A stretch of 64,000 bases of DNA, from assembly GCF_016758175.1 (NCBI RefSeq), contig NZ_QYAB01000001.1, forward strand, positions 611,256 to 675,255. The letters run 5' to 3'. Shown here in pieces: positions 16,701 to 24,356 of this stretch; the stretch's first letter is position 1, and every line of letters starts with the position of its first letter. Position numbers and translations under genes: made by a program. Under the pieces are notes generated by a model. The model was given only the letters and a program-made list of their open reading frames with translations. It had not been told where the DNA came from and did no database searches. This DNA is from Leucobacter zeae (GTDB lineage: Bacteria > Actinomycetota > Actinomycetes > Actinomycetales > Microbacteriaceae).

Positions 16701-18467
16701 CTGGACGAGCTCCCGAGGGTCCTCGACCTGCGCGACCTCACAGAGATCGAGGCGTGCTCGGGGGTGCGAGCCGGAACGGGCGACGCCGTCACGATCGGCC
16801 TGCGCGACGACCCGGCCGCGCAGGCCCAGCTCCCCGTCGCGATCGACTTCGAGGCGGCGGGCAACGTCTCGTTCATCGGGGCCGGCGGGACGGGGAAGAC
16901 CAGCGCGCTGATCACGTTGGCCGCGTCCCTGTGCCTCGGGGCCGACGCGCGGCCGGTGCAGCTGTACGCGATCGATGCGGCCGGAGGCGCGCTCGACGCC
17001 ATCTCGGCGCTGCCGACCGTCGGTGCGGTCGCGTCGCTATCCGACCTGGAGCTCGTCAGGCGGATCCTCCGACACCTGCTCGATGTCATTGCGGAGCGGG
17101 GTCCGCGGTTCGCCTCCGCTCGGGCCGGCGGGCTCTCCGCCTACCGGGCGACCCCCGAGCATCACCGGGAGCCCCGCATCGTGCTGCTGCTCGACGGCTT
17201 CGGCGCGTTCCGGCAGGCCACCGAAGCGCTCGGCAGCACGGAGTCCCCGTTCCGGATGCTGCACGAGGTCATGACGGCGGGGCGCGCGGTCGGCGTGCAC
17301 GTCGCGCTGACGAGCGATCGCGCCTCGGCGTTCCCCGCGGCGTTGGCCGCGAGCCTGCAGCGGCAGGTCGTGCTGCGCCTCGCGGCCCCGCACGATTACG
17401 GGTACCTGGGAGTGAAGAGCGACGCGCTCGCGGACGCGGGTCCCGGCCGCGCGGTGCTCGCCGGCGAGCTCGACGAGATCCAGATCGCTCTGCTCGGCGG
17501 CCGGCCGGATCTCGCCGGTCAGGCTGCCGCCATCGAAGAACTGGCGCTCGCGCTCCGGCAGCGGGGCGTCGCAGCTGCGGTCGAGGTGCGGAACGCCCCC
17601 GATCGGATCCCGCTCGCGGGGATCGCCGTCGAGGTCGACGGCCGGGCGGCGTTCGGCATCGACACCCGAACCCTCGCCCCCGCGGGCCTACCGGCTTCCG
17701 GCCTCGCCGTCGTCTCGGGGCCGCCCGGGTCGGGGCAGTCCACCGCGGTCCGCGCCTGCGTCGCGGCCATGCGGCGCTGGGCGGCTGCGCGCGGGGAAGC
17801 CGTCGAGGCGGCCCTGCTCACGCTGAGCCCCGATGGGCTCCGGTCGGCGAGCGATTGGGACCGTACGGCCCTCGGTGAGGACGAAGTGCGAGGTCTCGGT
17901 GCGGCGTTCGTGCGGGCCATCGGCGGTCCGCCCGTCGAGCCGGCCCGTGGGGTGCCTGGCGGGGTCGGCGGCCCGATCGGCGGCCCGCCCGGCATCGCGA
18001 CGCCCGGCACCGCGACGCCGCCGCCGGAACCGATCGTCTTCCCGAGCCCCGGAGCGCGCGGGATCATCGTGGTCGAGCGTCCCGCCGACGCCGAGGGGAC
18101 GGCGGCGCTCCCCGTGCTCATCGCGCTCGCGAAGGCGGCCAGACGCTCCGACGTGCTCGTGATCTTCGAGTTCGAGCAGGGCGCGGCCGGGGGGATCTGG
18201 GATCTCTTCAATGCCCTCAAACAACCGCGGTGGGGGCTCGCCCTGCAGCCCGACGACTCGGAGAGCCAGACGCCCTTCCGGGAATCGTTCGGCCGGGTGA
18301 AGCGCGCCGATTTCCCGCGTGGACGGGGCTTCGCGGTCGAGAGCGGACGGGTCGCCCCCGTGCACGTCGCGCTTCCCGACGAACCGGAGCGCGATCGCGC
18401 CTGTGCGCGGATCGATCGGGGTGGGGTACTCTGGACGACCGGTCCGCAGTGCGGCCCGCATATCTGA
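13755..18467 (+). CDS. essC: EssC/EccC-like FHA-FtsK/SpoIIIE type VII secretion ATPase
   Basis: A 1570-aa membrane ATPase, the motor of a type VII secretion system. The N-terminus has a ubiquitin-like region (about 1-90), then an FHA domain (about 105-205, with IGRDPACRVSL, SRRH and ASANGVLVDG). Two transmembrane helices follow (about 244-285). Three FtsK-type ATPase modules come next. D1 has a canonical Walker A (GGTSGAGKS, 706-714) and Walker B (VIVIDEFAAL). D2 has GAGGTGKTS at about 1042 and LLLDGFGAF. D3 has GPPGSGQST at 1322, with Gln1328 replacing the Walker Lys, so it is probably inactive. FHA plus three fused ATPases is the layout of Firmicutes EssC rather than split mycobacterial EccCa/Cb. 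Start is GTG 13755. No EccB, EccD, EccE or mycosin gene is nearby. Confidence 0.88.
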   Translation: MKVLVTLALPDGATHDVALSCDVTATVADAARALVRAGVSGDPGVEEAARSRSEPLTLLGQPVAGAPPVLLDPAAPIGASGLQSGWIVEPVLEFGTHGVARRMIGVIGYVEVLTGHHAGAFYSLVPGENLIGRDPACRVSLHDGSVSRRHAVLRAGSGLELRDLASANGVLVDGEPVAALRIGSPVTVVLGEVRLRIIPGPPAGAAHDLSHRIMHTRAPRVSPRFAASERELPMPPTPAKPSRIPVLALLAPMVMGGALYAVTQSPMTLMMVVFSPLMMVGAWADGTIGGRRKLRGELERFAADVRIERAELLDLREREIEVRSSETPTLAEVTRAIAERDSLLWARRPEHRSFLEVRFGVGALPSRTAVMLPHRGDTVREQWDVLRGIAAEFKEVDPVPVLERFDRCGSIGVAGPRMWAGGMARSLVLQLVGLHSPAELALACFASPDHAEEWSWLKWLPHVDAVTSPLPVWQLAEDEPGSLRLLIALEGLVEARRASAGSRSSVRSHLDMDTRNDDAQGEAVRDLPVIPTVLILVLDDACMERSRLIAIAEAGPDLGIHFIWVGGARAELPAACRTFVELGEGDGRVGFVRTATSVPLQRWEFVGAPEALGLARRLSAVEDSGARVLDESDLPRAVHLRDLHSTDLLGAAPPVARSWADSGSLVSHWSRGEERDPLALAAVVGQGTEGPMVVDLRTHGPHALVGGTSGAGKSEFLQTWIMSLATRISPDRLTFLLVDYKGGAAFAECTGLPHTVGLVTDLSPHLVRRALTSLRAELRYREELLAAHGAKDLITMERRSDPAAPPVLVIVIDEFAALANEVPEFVDGVIDIAQRGRSLGLHLIMATQRPAGVITDNLRANTNLRVALRMADESDSADVIGVTDAAFFDAETPGRGAIKAGPGRIEHFQSGYLGGRAGNADVESRIEVRSLGFAEGEPWNILPEQTGSARRRAKPPRDIERLRDGIVAAARLSGIREPRRPWLDELPRVLDLRDLTEIEACSGVRAGTGDAVTIGLRDDPAAQAQLPVAIDFEAAGNVSFIGAGGTGKTSALITLAASLCLGADARPVQLYAIDAAGGALDAISALPTVGAVASLSDLELVRRILRHLLDVIAERGPRFASARAGGLSAYRATPEHHREPRIVLLLDGFGAFRQATEALGSTESPFRMLHEVMTAGRAVGVHVALTSDRASAFPAALAASLQRQVVLRLAAPHDYGYLGVKSDALADAGPGRAVLAGELDEIQIALLGGRPDLAGQAAAIEELALALRQRGVAAAVEVRNAPDRIPLAGIAVEVDGRAAFGIDTRTLAPAGLPASGLAVVSGPPGSGQSTAVRACVAAMRRWAAARGEAVEAALLTLSPDGLRSASDWDRTALGEDEVRGLGAAFVRAIGGPPVEPARGVPGGVGGPIGGPPGIATPGTATPPPEPIVFPSPGARGIIVVERPADAEGTAALPVLIALAKAARRSDVLVIFEFEQGAAGGIWDLFNALKQPRWGLALQPDDSESQTPFRESFGRVKRADFPRGRGFAVESGRVAPVHVALPDEPERDRACARIDRGGVLWTTGPQCGPHI
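18427..18432 (+). promoter_or_regulatory. Possible nusA -10 element inside the essC 3' end
   Basis: TACTCT within the last codons of essC, about 65 nt before the nusA start. nusA is only 29 nt from the essC stop, so its own promoter, if it has one here, must lie in this region. No convincing -35 was seen. Confidence 0.3.
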
Positions 18468-18496
18468 ATAGACATCTCAATATCAAGGAGGCCATC

Positions 18497-19492
18497 GTGA
18501 AGATCGATCTTGCCATGCTCAGGGGACTCGAGCGCGAGAAGGAGATCCCCTTCGAGGAGCTCGCAGAGATCATCGAGCAGGCGATCCACTCGGCGTACCT
18601 GCGTCACGCCGAGAACCAGAACCTGCCCGTGCCCGCGGAGAACCAGGTGCGCGTCGAGCTCGACCGCAAGACCGGCGCGATCTCCGTGCTCGTGCCCGAG
18701 GTCGACGAGTCCGGTGCCGTGATCGGCGAGGCGTTCGTGACGACCGACGAGTTCGGACGCGTCGCATCGACCGCCGCCAAGCAGGTCATCAACCAGCGTC
18801 TGCGCGACCTCACCGACGATGCCGTGCTCGGCACCTTCAAGGACAAGGAGGGCCAGATCGTCTCCGGCATCGTGCAGCAGGGCCCGAACCCGCGCATGGT
18901 GCACGTCGATCTCGGCGAGCTCGAGGCGATCCTGCCCCCTGAGGAGCAGGTGCCCGGCGAGAACTACGCGCACGGGACCCGGCTGCGCGTCTACGTCACG
19001 AGCGTGTCGAAGGGCCTGAAGGGGCCGCAGGTCATCGTGTCGCGCACCCACCCGGGGCTCGTGCGCAAGCTTTTCGAGCGCGAGGTCCCTGAGCTCGTCG
19101 ACGGCCTGGTCGAGATCGTCTCCCTCGCCCGCGAGGCCGGGCACCGCACGAAGGTCGCGGTCCGCGCGAAGCAGTCCGGCATCAACGCCAAGGGCACCTG
19201 CATCGGCGAGATGGGCAGCCGCGTGCGCGCCGTCATGAGCGAGCTGGGCGAGGAGAAGATCGACATCGTCGACTACGCGTCGGAGCTGCCCCGCTTCGTC
19301 GCCAACGCGCTCTCGCCGGCGAAGGTGACCGACGTCTTCATGCTCAACGAGTCGCTGAAGCAGGTCCGGGCGCTCGTGCCCGACTTCCAGCTCTCGCTCG
19401 CGATCGGCAAGGAGGGCCAGAACGCCCGCCTCGCCGCGAAGCTGACGGGCGCGAAGATCGACATCCAGCCGGATTCGATCATGAACGACTGA
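18497..19492 (+). CDS. nusA: Transcription termination/antitermination factor NusA
   Basis: A 331-aa RNA polymerase-associated factor. The N-terminal polymerase-binding domain (about 1-110) begins MKIDLAMLRGLEREKEIPFEEL. An S1 domain (about 115-185) is followed by two KH domains, the last with AIGKEGQNARLAAKLTG. The length suits actinobacterial NusA, which lacks the C-terminal acidic repeats. GTG 18497 is fixed by AAGGAGG 6 nt upstream. Its usual partners rimP (upstream) and ylxR-infB (downstream) are missing from their normal places: the T7SS ATPase lies 29 nt upstream, and ylxR is 6.7 kb away. Confidence 0.97.
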   Translation: MKIDLAMLRGLEREKEIPFEELAEIIEQAIHSAYLRHAENQNLPVPAENQVRVELDRKTGAISVLVPEVDESGAVIGEAFVTTDEFGRVASTAAKQVINQRLRDLTDDAVLGTFKDKEGQIVSGIVQQGPNPRMVHVDLGELEAILPPEEQVPGENYAHGTRLRVYVTSVSKGLKGPQVIVSRTHPGLVRKLFEREVPELVDGLVEIVSLAREAGHRTKVAVRAKQSGINAKGTCIGEMGSRVRAVMSELGEEKIDIVDYASELPRFVANALSPAKVTDVFMLNESLKQVRALVPDFQLSLAIGKEGQNARLAAKLTGAKIDIQPDSIMND

Positions 19493-19561
19493 GGCGTCGC
19501 CCCCGCGGTCGTCCTGCGCGGGGCTCGCGCGCGAGATGATCCGGGGGAGCCCCGCTCGCGC

Positions 19562-19601
19562 AGCACGACGGACCGCCCCGCTCGGCGCAGTCCGTCGTGC
19601 T
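19562..19601. terminator. Hairpin between convergent nusA and GH4 genes
   Basis: A perfect 12-bp stem (19562-19573 with 19590-19601) with a 16-nt loop. The right arm touches the GH4 stop codon. It can serve both strands. Confidence 0.65.
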
Positions 19602-20970
19602 ATCCGAGGGCGGCGGCGACGCCCGGAATGCGTTCCCGATAGCCGTCGAGCAGCCGCTTCGCGACGGCGACCGAATCGACGAGCGGGTGCGCTGCGAACC
19701 CCCGCCAGGCCAGGTCGGCATCGCGGCCGAGCGAAGCCCGCAGCATGATCTGCTCCGCGCTCTTCACCTGCTGCATGAGGCCCAGCATGTCGCCAGCGAC
19801 GGGTGCGACGCGGGTCGGGTGCACGCCGGCGGCGTCCACGCGGCAGGGCACCTCGATGACCGCGTCCTCCGGAAGCCCGGGGACGATCGACCCGTTCCCG
19901 ACGTTCAGGATCATCATCGCAGCCGCGCCCCCCGAGAGCGCCGTCATGAGCTCGATGGCCACGCGCTGGTATCCGCCGTCCTCGACGTCCTCGTCGAGAC
20001 GCGCGTCCCGATCCTCCTCGGCGCGGCTCTCGGCCATGTAGCTGTACTCGCGCTCGCGCAGCGTGGCCTCCCACAGCCCCAGGGTCTCGGCCGGCCCGGC
20101 TCCCCGCGCATCCGCGTAGAAGCGATCCTGCTGGCGCTTGAGGAACTCGCCGCGGGTCTCCGCCCCCGAGCGGATGCGCTCGGTCGCCTCGCGCGTGAAG
20201 TAGTAGTAGTACAGGTACTCGTTGGGCAGCGCGCCGATCGTGCGGATCCAGTCGAACCCCATGAGGCGCGCCTCCTCGATCCCGACGAGCGCGTCGTCGG
20301 AACCGAGGATTCCCGGGAGCCGGTCCACCCCGTCGACGCTCAGGCGTCGCAGCCAGCCCAGGTGGTTCAGACCGACATAGTCGAAATCGACCCGGTCGAA
20401 GTCGACCCGGTCGGGATCCATGCCGGCGGCTGCCACGGCGCGGGTGGCGCGTCGCATGAGGCCGATCGGGGTATCGCAGATGCCGATGACGCGGTCCCCG
20501 AGCACGCGCCGCATGGCCTCGGTGACGAGGCCCGCGGGGTTGGTGAAGTTGATGAGCCAGGCGTCGGGAGCGAGGTCGCGCACCCGCTCGGCGAGGGCGG
20601 TGACCACGGGGATCGTGCGGAGCGCGTAGGCGAGCCCGCCCGGGCCGACCGTCTCCTGGCCGAGCACCCCGAGGTCGAGCGCGGTGCGCTCGTCGGCGAT
20701 GCGTCCGTCGATCCCGCCGATCCGCATCGCCGAGAAGATGAAGTCGGCGCCCGCGATGGCCGCGTCGAGATCCGTTCCCGCGGTCACCCGCGGTGCGCTG
20801 GGGAGCGCCGGTGCGAGGTGGTCGATGATCTTGCGGATCGTCTCGAGGCGCTCGGGGAGGACGTCGTGCAGATGCAGCTCGTCGACGCGGATCGGTGCGT
20901 CCTCGCGCCCGAGCGCGCTGAAGAGCTGGGGGATGCGGAACCCGCCGCCGCCGATGACCGTCAGTTTCAT
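19600..20970 (-). CDS. Glycoside hydrolase family 4 (phospho-glycosidase-like)
   Basis: A 456-aa GH4 enzyme, a family that cleaves glycosides by NAD+/Mn2+-dependent redox elimination. The Rossmann start (LTVIGGGGFRIP), the motif VLGQETVGPGG, NFTNPAG, the metal-ligand Cys in GICDTP and His in GLNHLGW are visible. The residues after the metal Cys (Asp-Thr-Pro) are nearer the CDMP signature of 6-phospho-alpha-glucosidases than the CN(V/I)P of 6-phospho-beta-glucosidases, while the rest looks like the beta type. The substrate is therefore open. ATG 20970 overlaps the DeoR gene stop (ATGA), so both are co-expressed. The linked importer is ABC type, not PTS, so a phosphorylated substrate would need the neighbouring PfkB kinase. 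Confidence 0.88.
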   Translation of the reverse strand: MKLTVIGGGGFRIPQLFSALGREDAPIRVDELHLHDVLPERLETIRKIIDHLAPALPSAPRVTAGTDLDAAIAGADFIFSAMRIGGIDGRIADERTALDLGVLGQETVGPGGLAYALRTIPVVTALAERVRDLAPDAWLINFTNPAGLVTEAMRRVLGDRVIGICDTPIGLMRRATRAVAAAGMDPDRVDFDRVDFDYVGLNHLGWLRRLSVDGVDRLPGILGSDDALVGIEEARLMGFDWIRTIGALPNEYLYYYYFTREATERIRSGAETRGEFLKRQQDRFYADARGAGPAETLGLWEATLREREYSYMAESRAEEDRDARLDEDVEDGGYQRVAIELMTALSGGAAAMMILNVGNGSIVPGLPEDAVIEVPCRVDAAGVHPTRVAPVAGDMLGLMQQVKSAEQIMLRASLGRDADLAWRGFAAHPLVDSVAVAKRLLDGYRERIPGVAAALG

Positions 20971-21755
20971 GGGTGGATGACCTCGATTCCGAGTTCGGTG
21001 AGCGTGCGGAGCGTCACGGGGTCGGACGCCTGCGTCGCGATGAGCGTGTCGATGGCCTCTGGCCCGCACACGGACAGGAGGCCGGTTCCCGGGAACTTCG
21101 TCTCGTCGGCCACGAGCACGATGCGCGCTGCGGAGTCGATGATCGCGCGTTTCACGGGGACCTCGACGATGGTCGTGTCGAGCACGGTTCCGTCGCGGCT
21201 GATGCCCGAGGTGCCGATGAAGGCGATCGAGGCCCGCAGGCGATGGAGGCCCGCCTCGGTGATCGGTCCGACGAGCGAGTGGTAGGAGCGCCGGAGCGTG
21301 CCCCCGAGCAGCACGAGCTCGACGGCGGGGTCGTCGCGGAGCTCGTCGAGCACGGCGAGGCTCGCGGTGACGACCGTGACGCGGCGGCCGCGCAGGTGCC
21401 GCGCGATGAGCGCGGTCGTGGTGCCGATGTCGAGCACGACGATGTCTCCGTCCGAGACGAGCTCGGCGGCTCGGCGGGCGACGAGGACCTTGGACGGGTG
21501 GGAGGCGCGGGCCACCTCCTGGAACGGGCGCTCGTCAGGCTCCTCGTCCGCGCTCCGCTCCGCTCCCGCCGCAGCGGCCACGGCGCGGCCCCCGCCCCGC
21601 ACCCGGCTGATGCGCCCAGCCTCGCCGAGCGCGTTGAGGTCGCGGCGGATGGTCGCCTGGCTGACGCCGAGCCACTCCGAGAGATCCTGCACCGACGCCT
21701 CGCCGAGTTCGCCGACCCTGGTCAGGATCCTGGCGTGCCGGGTGTCTGCGAGCAT
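20967..21755 (-). CDS. DeoR-family transcriptional regulator
   Basis: A 262-aa repressor. An N-terminal DeoR HTH (about 1-60, VQDLSEWLGVSQATIRRDLNAL) is followed by the DeoR sensor domain with the ligand-site pattern DIGTTTALIARHL. Start 21755 is chosen over GTG 21761 because TAGGCT lies exactly 6 nt upstream, the leaderless spacing of this window. It is divergent from the kinase-importer genes and coupled to the GH4 gene; it most likely controls both by binding the intervening operator in response to a phosphosugar. Confidence 0.88.
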   Translation of the reverse strand: MLADTRHARILTRVGELGEASVQDLSEWLGVSQATIRRDLNALGEAGRISRVRGGGRAVAAAAGAERSADEEPDERPFQEVARASHPSKVLVARRAAELVSDGDIVVLDIGTTTALIARHLRGRRVTVVTASLAVLDELRDDPAVELVLLGGTLRRSYHSLVGPITEAGLHRLRASIAFIGTSGISRDGTVLDTTIVEVPVKRAIIDSAARIVLVADETKFPGTGLLSVCGPEAIDTLIATQASDPVTLRTLTELGIEVIHP

Positions 21756-21761
21756 GGCCAC

Positions 21762-21767
21762 AGCCTA
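21762..21767 (-). promoter_or_regulatory. -10 element, leaderless start of the deoR-like gene
   Basis: TAGGCT on the minus strand, 6 nt before ATG 21755. Confidence 0.55.
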
Positions 21768-21788
21768 ACGCGCAATATCGATCACGAT

Positions 21789-21804
21789 CAAGCAGAAATG
21801 CTTG
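21789..21804. promoter_or_regulatory. Candidate DeoR operator
   Basis: CAAGCA-gaaa-TGCTTG is a perfect 6-bp inverted repeat. It overlaps the TTGAAA -35 element (21802-21807) of the kinase promoter and lies between the two divergent transcription units, where a DeoR-type repressor would act. Confidence 0.55.
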
Positions 21805-21831
21805 AAACTGATTGAAGATGCGTGTTATTGT
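21802..21831 (+). promoter_or_regulatory. Promoter of the kinase-importer operon
   Basis: -35 TTGAAA (21802-21807), an 18-bp spacer and -10 TATTGT (21826-21831), then 6 nt to ATG 21838. It is the most complete promoter in the window and predicts a leaderless mRNA. Confidence 0.65.
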
Positions 21832-21837
21832 CCAGAC

Positions 21838-22935
21838 ATGTCTGGATCCGACGACGCCCGAGCGCCCGAGCGCCTCGACCTGTTCCTCGCCGGTTCCCTC
21901 TTCTTCGATATCGTCTTCACCGACCTTCGCGGGGTCCCTCGGCCCGGAACCGAGGTGATGGCGAACGGGATGGGGTCGCTGCCTGGCGGGGTCGCCAATC
22001 TCGCGGTCGCCGCGGCGCGGCTCGGGCTCGTCACCGGCCTGGCCGCAGGCTTCGGCGACGACGCCTACGGCCACTGGAACTGGGCCATGCTCGGCGACCA
22101 GGAGGGGATCGACCTCGCCCGGTCGCGCATCGTCGAGGGGTGGCACTCGTCGGTGACGGTCTCCCTCAACCAGGCCGGCGACCGCAGCATGATCACGCAC
22201 GCCGACCCGATGCCGCTCGGGGTCGCCGACCTCATCGGGGCCGAACTGCCGGATTCCCGCGCCTTCTTCGTCGACCTCGGCGAAGCGGGGCACCGGGCTG
22301 CGGATGCGGGATCCGGTGCGGCGCCGTGGTGGCGCCCGGCGCTCTCGGGCGACACTCTGGTCTTCGCGGACCTCGGCTGGGACGATTCGGGGACCTGGGA
22401 CGAGGGGACGCTCGCGCTGCTCGACGGCTGCCACGCGTTCCTTCCGAACCACGTCGAGGCCATGGCCTACACCCGCACCGACACCCCCGAGGCCGCGGTG
22501 CGCCGCCTGGCCGACCGGGTGCCCCTCGCCGTCGTCACGATGGGCGGGGCGGGCGCGATCGCGATCGATCAGTCGACCGGGGAGGAGGCGCGCGTGCCGA
22601 GCCTCCCCGTCCCGGTGCTCGACGCGACGGGGGCCGGCGACGTCTTCGCCGCGGCGATGATCGCGGGGACGCTGCGCGAGTGGCCGCTGGTCGATCGGCT
22701 GAACTTCGCGACGCTGTGCTCGGGGCTCGCCGTGCAGCACTTCGGGGGCTCCCTCGGGTCGCCGGGGTGGGGGGAGCTCGCGGACTGGCGCGCCGCCGCG
22801 CTGGCTCGGGCCGAGCACGACGAGGCCGCGCACGAGATCGCCGCGCGCTTCGACTTCATCGACCGGGCGCTGCAGCGCGGCGCCCCCGCCGCTCGGCGGG
22901 CCCGCGCGACGCTCGAGTACGACCGCCGGCGCTGA
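21838..22935 (+). CDS. PfkB-family carbohydrate kinase
   Basis: A 365-aa ribokinase-family sugar kinase. The N-terminal GSLPGGVANLAVAAARLG segment and the C-terminal DATGAGDVFAAAM signature (catalytic Asp and anion hole) are intact. The start at 21838 is fixed by the promoter spacing; an upstream in-frame ATG at 21802 overlaps the -35 and is rejected. The gene is the first of the plus-strand sugar operon, 65 nt before the solute-binding protein gene. It may phosphorylate the imported sugar, or the monosaccharide released by the GH4 enzyme; the specificity is not readable. Confidence 0.88.
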   Translation: MSGSDDARAPERLDLFLAGSLFFDIVFTDLRGVPRPGTEVMANGMGSLPGGVANLAVAAARLGLVTGLAAGFGDDAYGHWNWAMLGDQEGIDLARSRIVEGWHSSVTVSLNQAGDRSMITHADPMPLGVADLIGAELPDSRAFFVDLGEAGHRAADAGSGAAPWWRPALSGDTLVFADLGWDDSGTWDEGTLALLDGCHAFLPNHVEAMAYTRTDTPEAAVRRLADRVPLAVVTMGGAGAIAIDQSTGEEARVPSLPVPVLDATGAGDVFAAAMIAGTLREWPLVDRLNFATLCSGLAVQHFGGSLGSPGWGELADWRAAALARAEHDEAAHEIAARFDFIDRALQRGAPAARRARATLEYDRRR

Positions 22936-23000
22936 GGCGCACCCCGCATTCACTACGATCGAGTCGGATTCCCCGACCGCACACCGAAGGAGCGAAAGCA

Positions 23001-24356
23001 ATGAAGCGCACACGCAGGTTCATGGTCGCAGGCGTCGCCGTCGCCGCTGCGACCGCGATGGCACTCACCGGGTGCACGCCGGGCTCTGACGCCCAGGCGC
23101 CCGACATGACCGACCACGAAGTGCAGACGGACGTCTCGAAGCTCGGCGACGTCACCCTCACCGTGTGGGATCAGGAGGTCAGGGGCGGCCAGAACGAGCA
23201 GATGGAGCAGCTCAACGAGGCCTTCCAGAAGCAGTATCCGAACATCACCATCGAGCGGAACTCGCAGTCCTTCGAGGACCTCGGCAAGACGCTCCGGCTC
23301 GCGCTGACGGGCAACGAGGCCCCCGATGTCGTGCAGGCCAACAACGCCCGCAACTCGATGGGCCAGTTCATCGAGGCAGGGCAGCTGGTGCCGTTGGATC
23401 CCTGGGCCGAGGCCTACGGGTGGGAGGACCGCTTCCCCGACAGCGTGCTCCAGTACACGCGCTACAGCGACGACGCCGTGACGTTCGGCTCGGGTTCCAT
23501 CTACGGTCTGCCTCAGGTCGGCGAGGTGGTCGGCGTCTTCTACTCGAAGCCCAAGCTCGAGAAGCTCGGGATCGACGTGCCGCAGGACTGGGCCGCCTTC
23601 GAGGCGGCGCTCGATCAGGCGAAGCAGGCCGGCGAGACGCCGCTGCTGCTGGGCAACATCGAGAAGTGGCCGGCGATCCACGTGTTCGGCCCGGTGCAGG
23701 GCGCGAAGGCGGACGCCGGGGAGATCCAGAGCCTCGGCTTCGGCAATGCCGGGGCGTCATGGGAGACCCCGGAGAACGAGGCCGCCGCGCAGACGCTCGC
23801 GGACTGGGGCGCCGACGGCTACTTCAACGACGGCGTCAACGGCACGGAGTACGACGACGCGTGGCAGAAGCTCGCCAAGGGCGACGGCGTCTTCCTCATC
23901 GGAGGCTCCTGGCTCGCGGCCGACCTCGAGGACGCGATGGGTGAGGACGTGGGCTTCTTCGCCCCGCCCGTCACCGCGGGCGAGGGTGCGCACACGACCG
24001 GCGGCACCGGCCTGCCGTTCGCGATGACCTCCGCGTCCCAGAACCCCGACGCGGCCGCGGCCTACATCGACTTCATCACGAACGAGGACGCGATGCAGGT
24101 GCTCGCCGACACCGGCAACCTCCCCGTCGTGAACACGCAGGACTACGCTCCGGAGTCCGGGGTGCAGAGCGACGTGTACACCACCTTCGGCGACGTCACG
24201 CAGAACGGCGCGATCCTCCCGTACCTCGACTACGCGACGCCGACCTTCTCGGACACGCTCGGCGAGGCGCTGCAGCGGCTGATCGACGGCAAGACCACTC
24301 CGAAGGAGTTCACCGCGGCGCTCGAGGCCGACTATGCGGACTTCGTCGGCGAGTAG
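23001..24356 (+). CDS. Sugar ABC transporter solute-binding lipoprotein
   Basis: A 451-aa family 1 extracellular solute-binding protein. A signal peptide with lipobox ALTGC anchors it at about residue 25. The mature protein starts with VTLTVWDQEV and contains the family pattern PNITIERNSQSFEDLGKTL. The ATG at 23001 follows GAAGGAG by about 9 nt. TACGAT at 22954-22959 may be a second internal promoter, common for abundant binding proteins. The following permease gene overlaps it by 23 nt. Confidence 0.92.
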   Translation: MKRTRRFMVAGVAVAAATAMALTGCTPGSDAQAPDMTDHEVQTDVSKLGDVTLTVWDQEVRGGQNEQMEQLNEAFQKQYPNITIERNSQSFEDLGKTLRLALTGNEAPDVVQANNARNSMGQFIEAGQLVPLDPWAEAYGWEDRFPDSVLQYTRYSDDAVTFGSGSIYGLPQVGEVVGVFYSKPKLEKLGIDVPQDWAAFEAALDQAKQAGETPLLLGNIEKWPAIHVFGPVQGAKADAGEIQSLGFGNAGASWETPENEAAAQTLADWGADGYFNDGVNGTEYDDAWQKLAKGDGVFLIGGSWLAADLEDAMGEDVGFFAPPVTAGEGAHTTGGTGLPFAMTSASQNPDAAAAYIDFITNEDAMQVLADTGNLPVVNTQDYAPESGVQSDVYTTFGDVTQNGAILPYLDYATPTFSDTLGEALQRLIDGKTTPKEFTAALEADYADFVGE

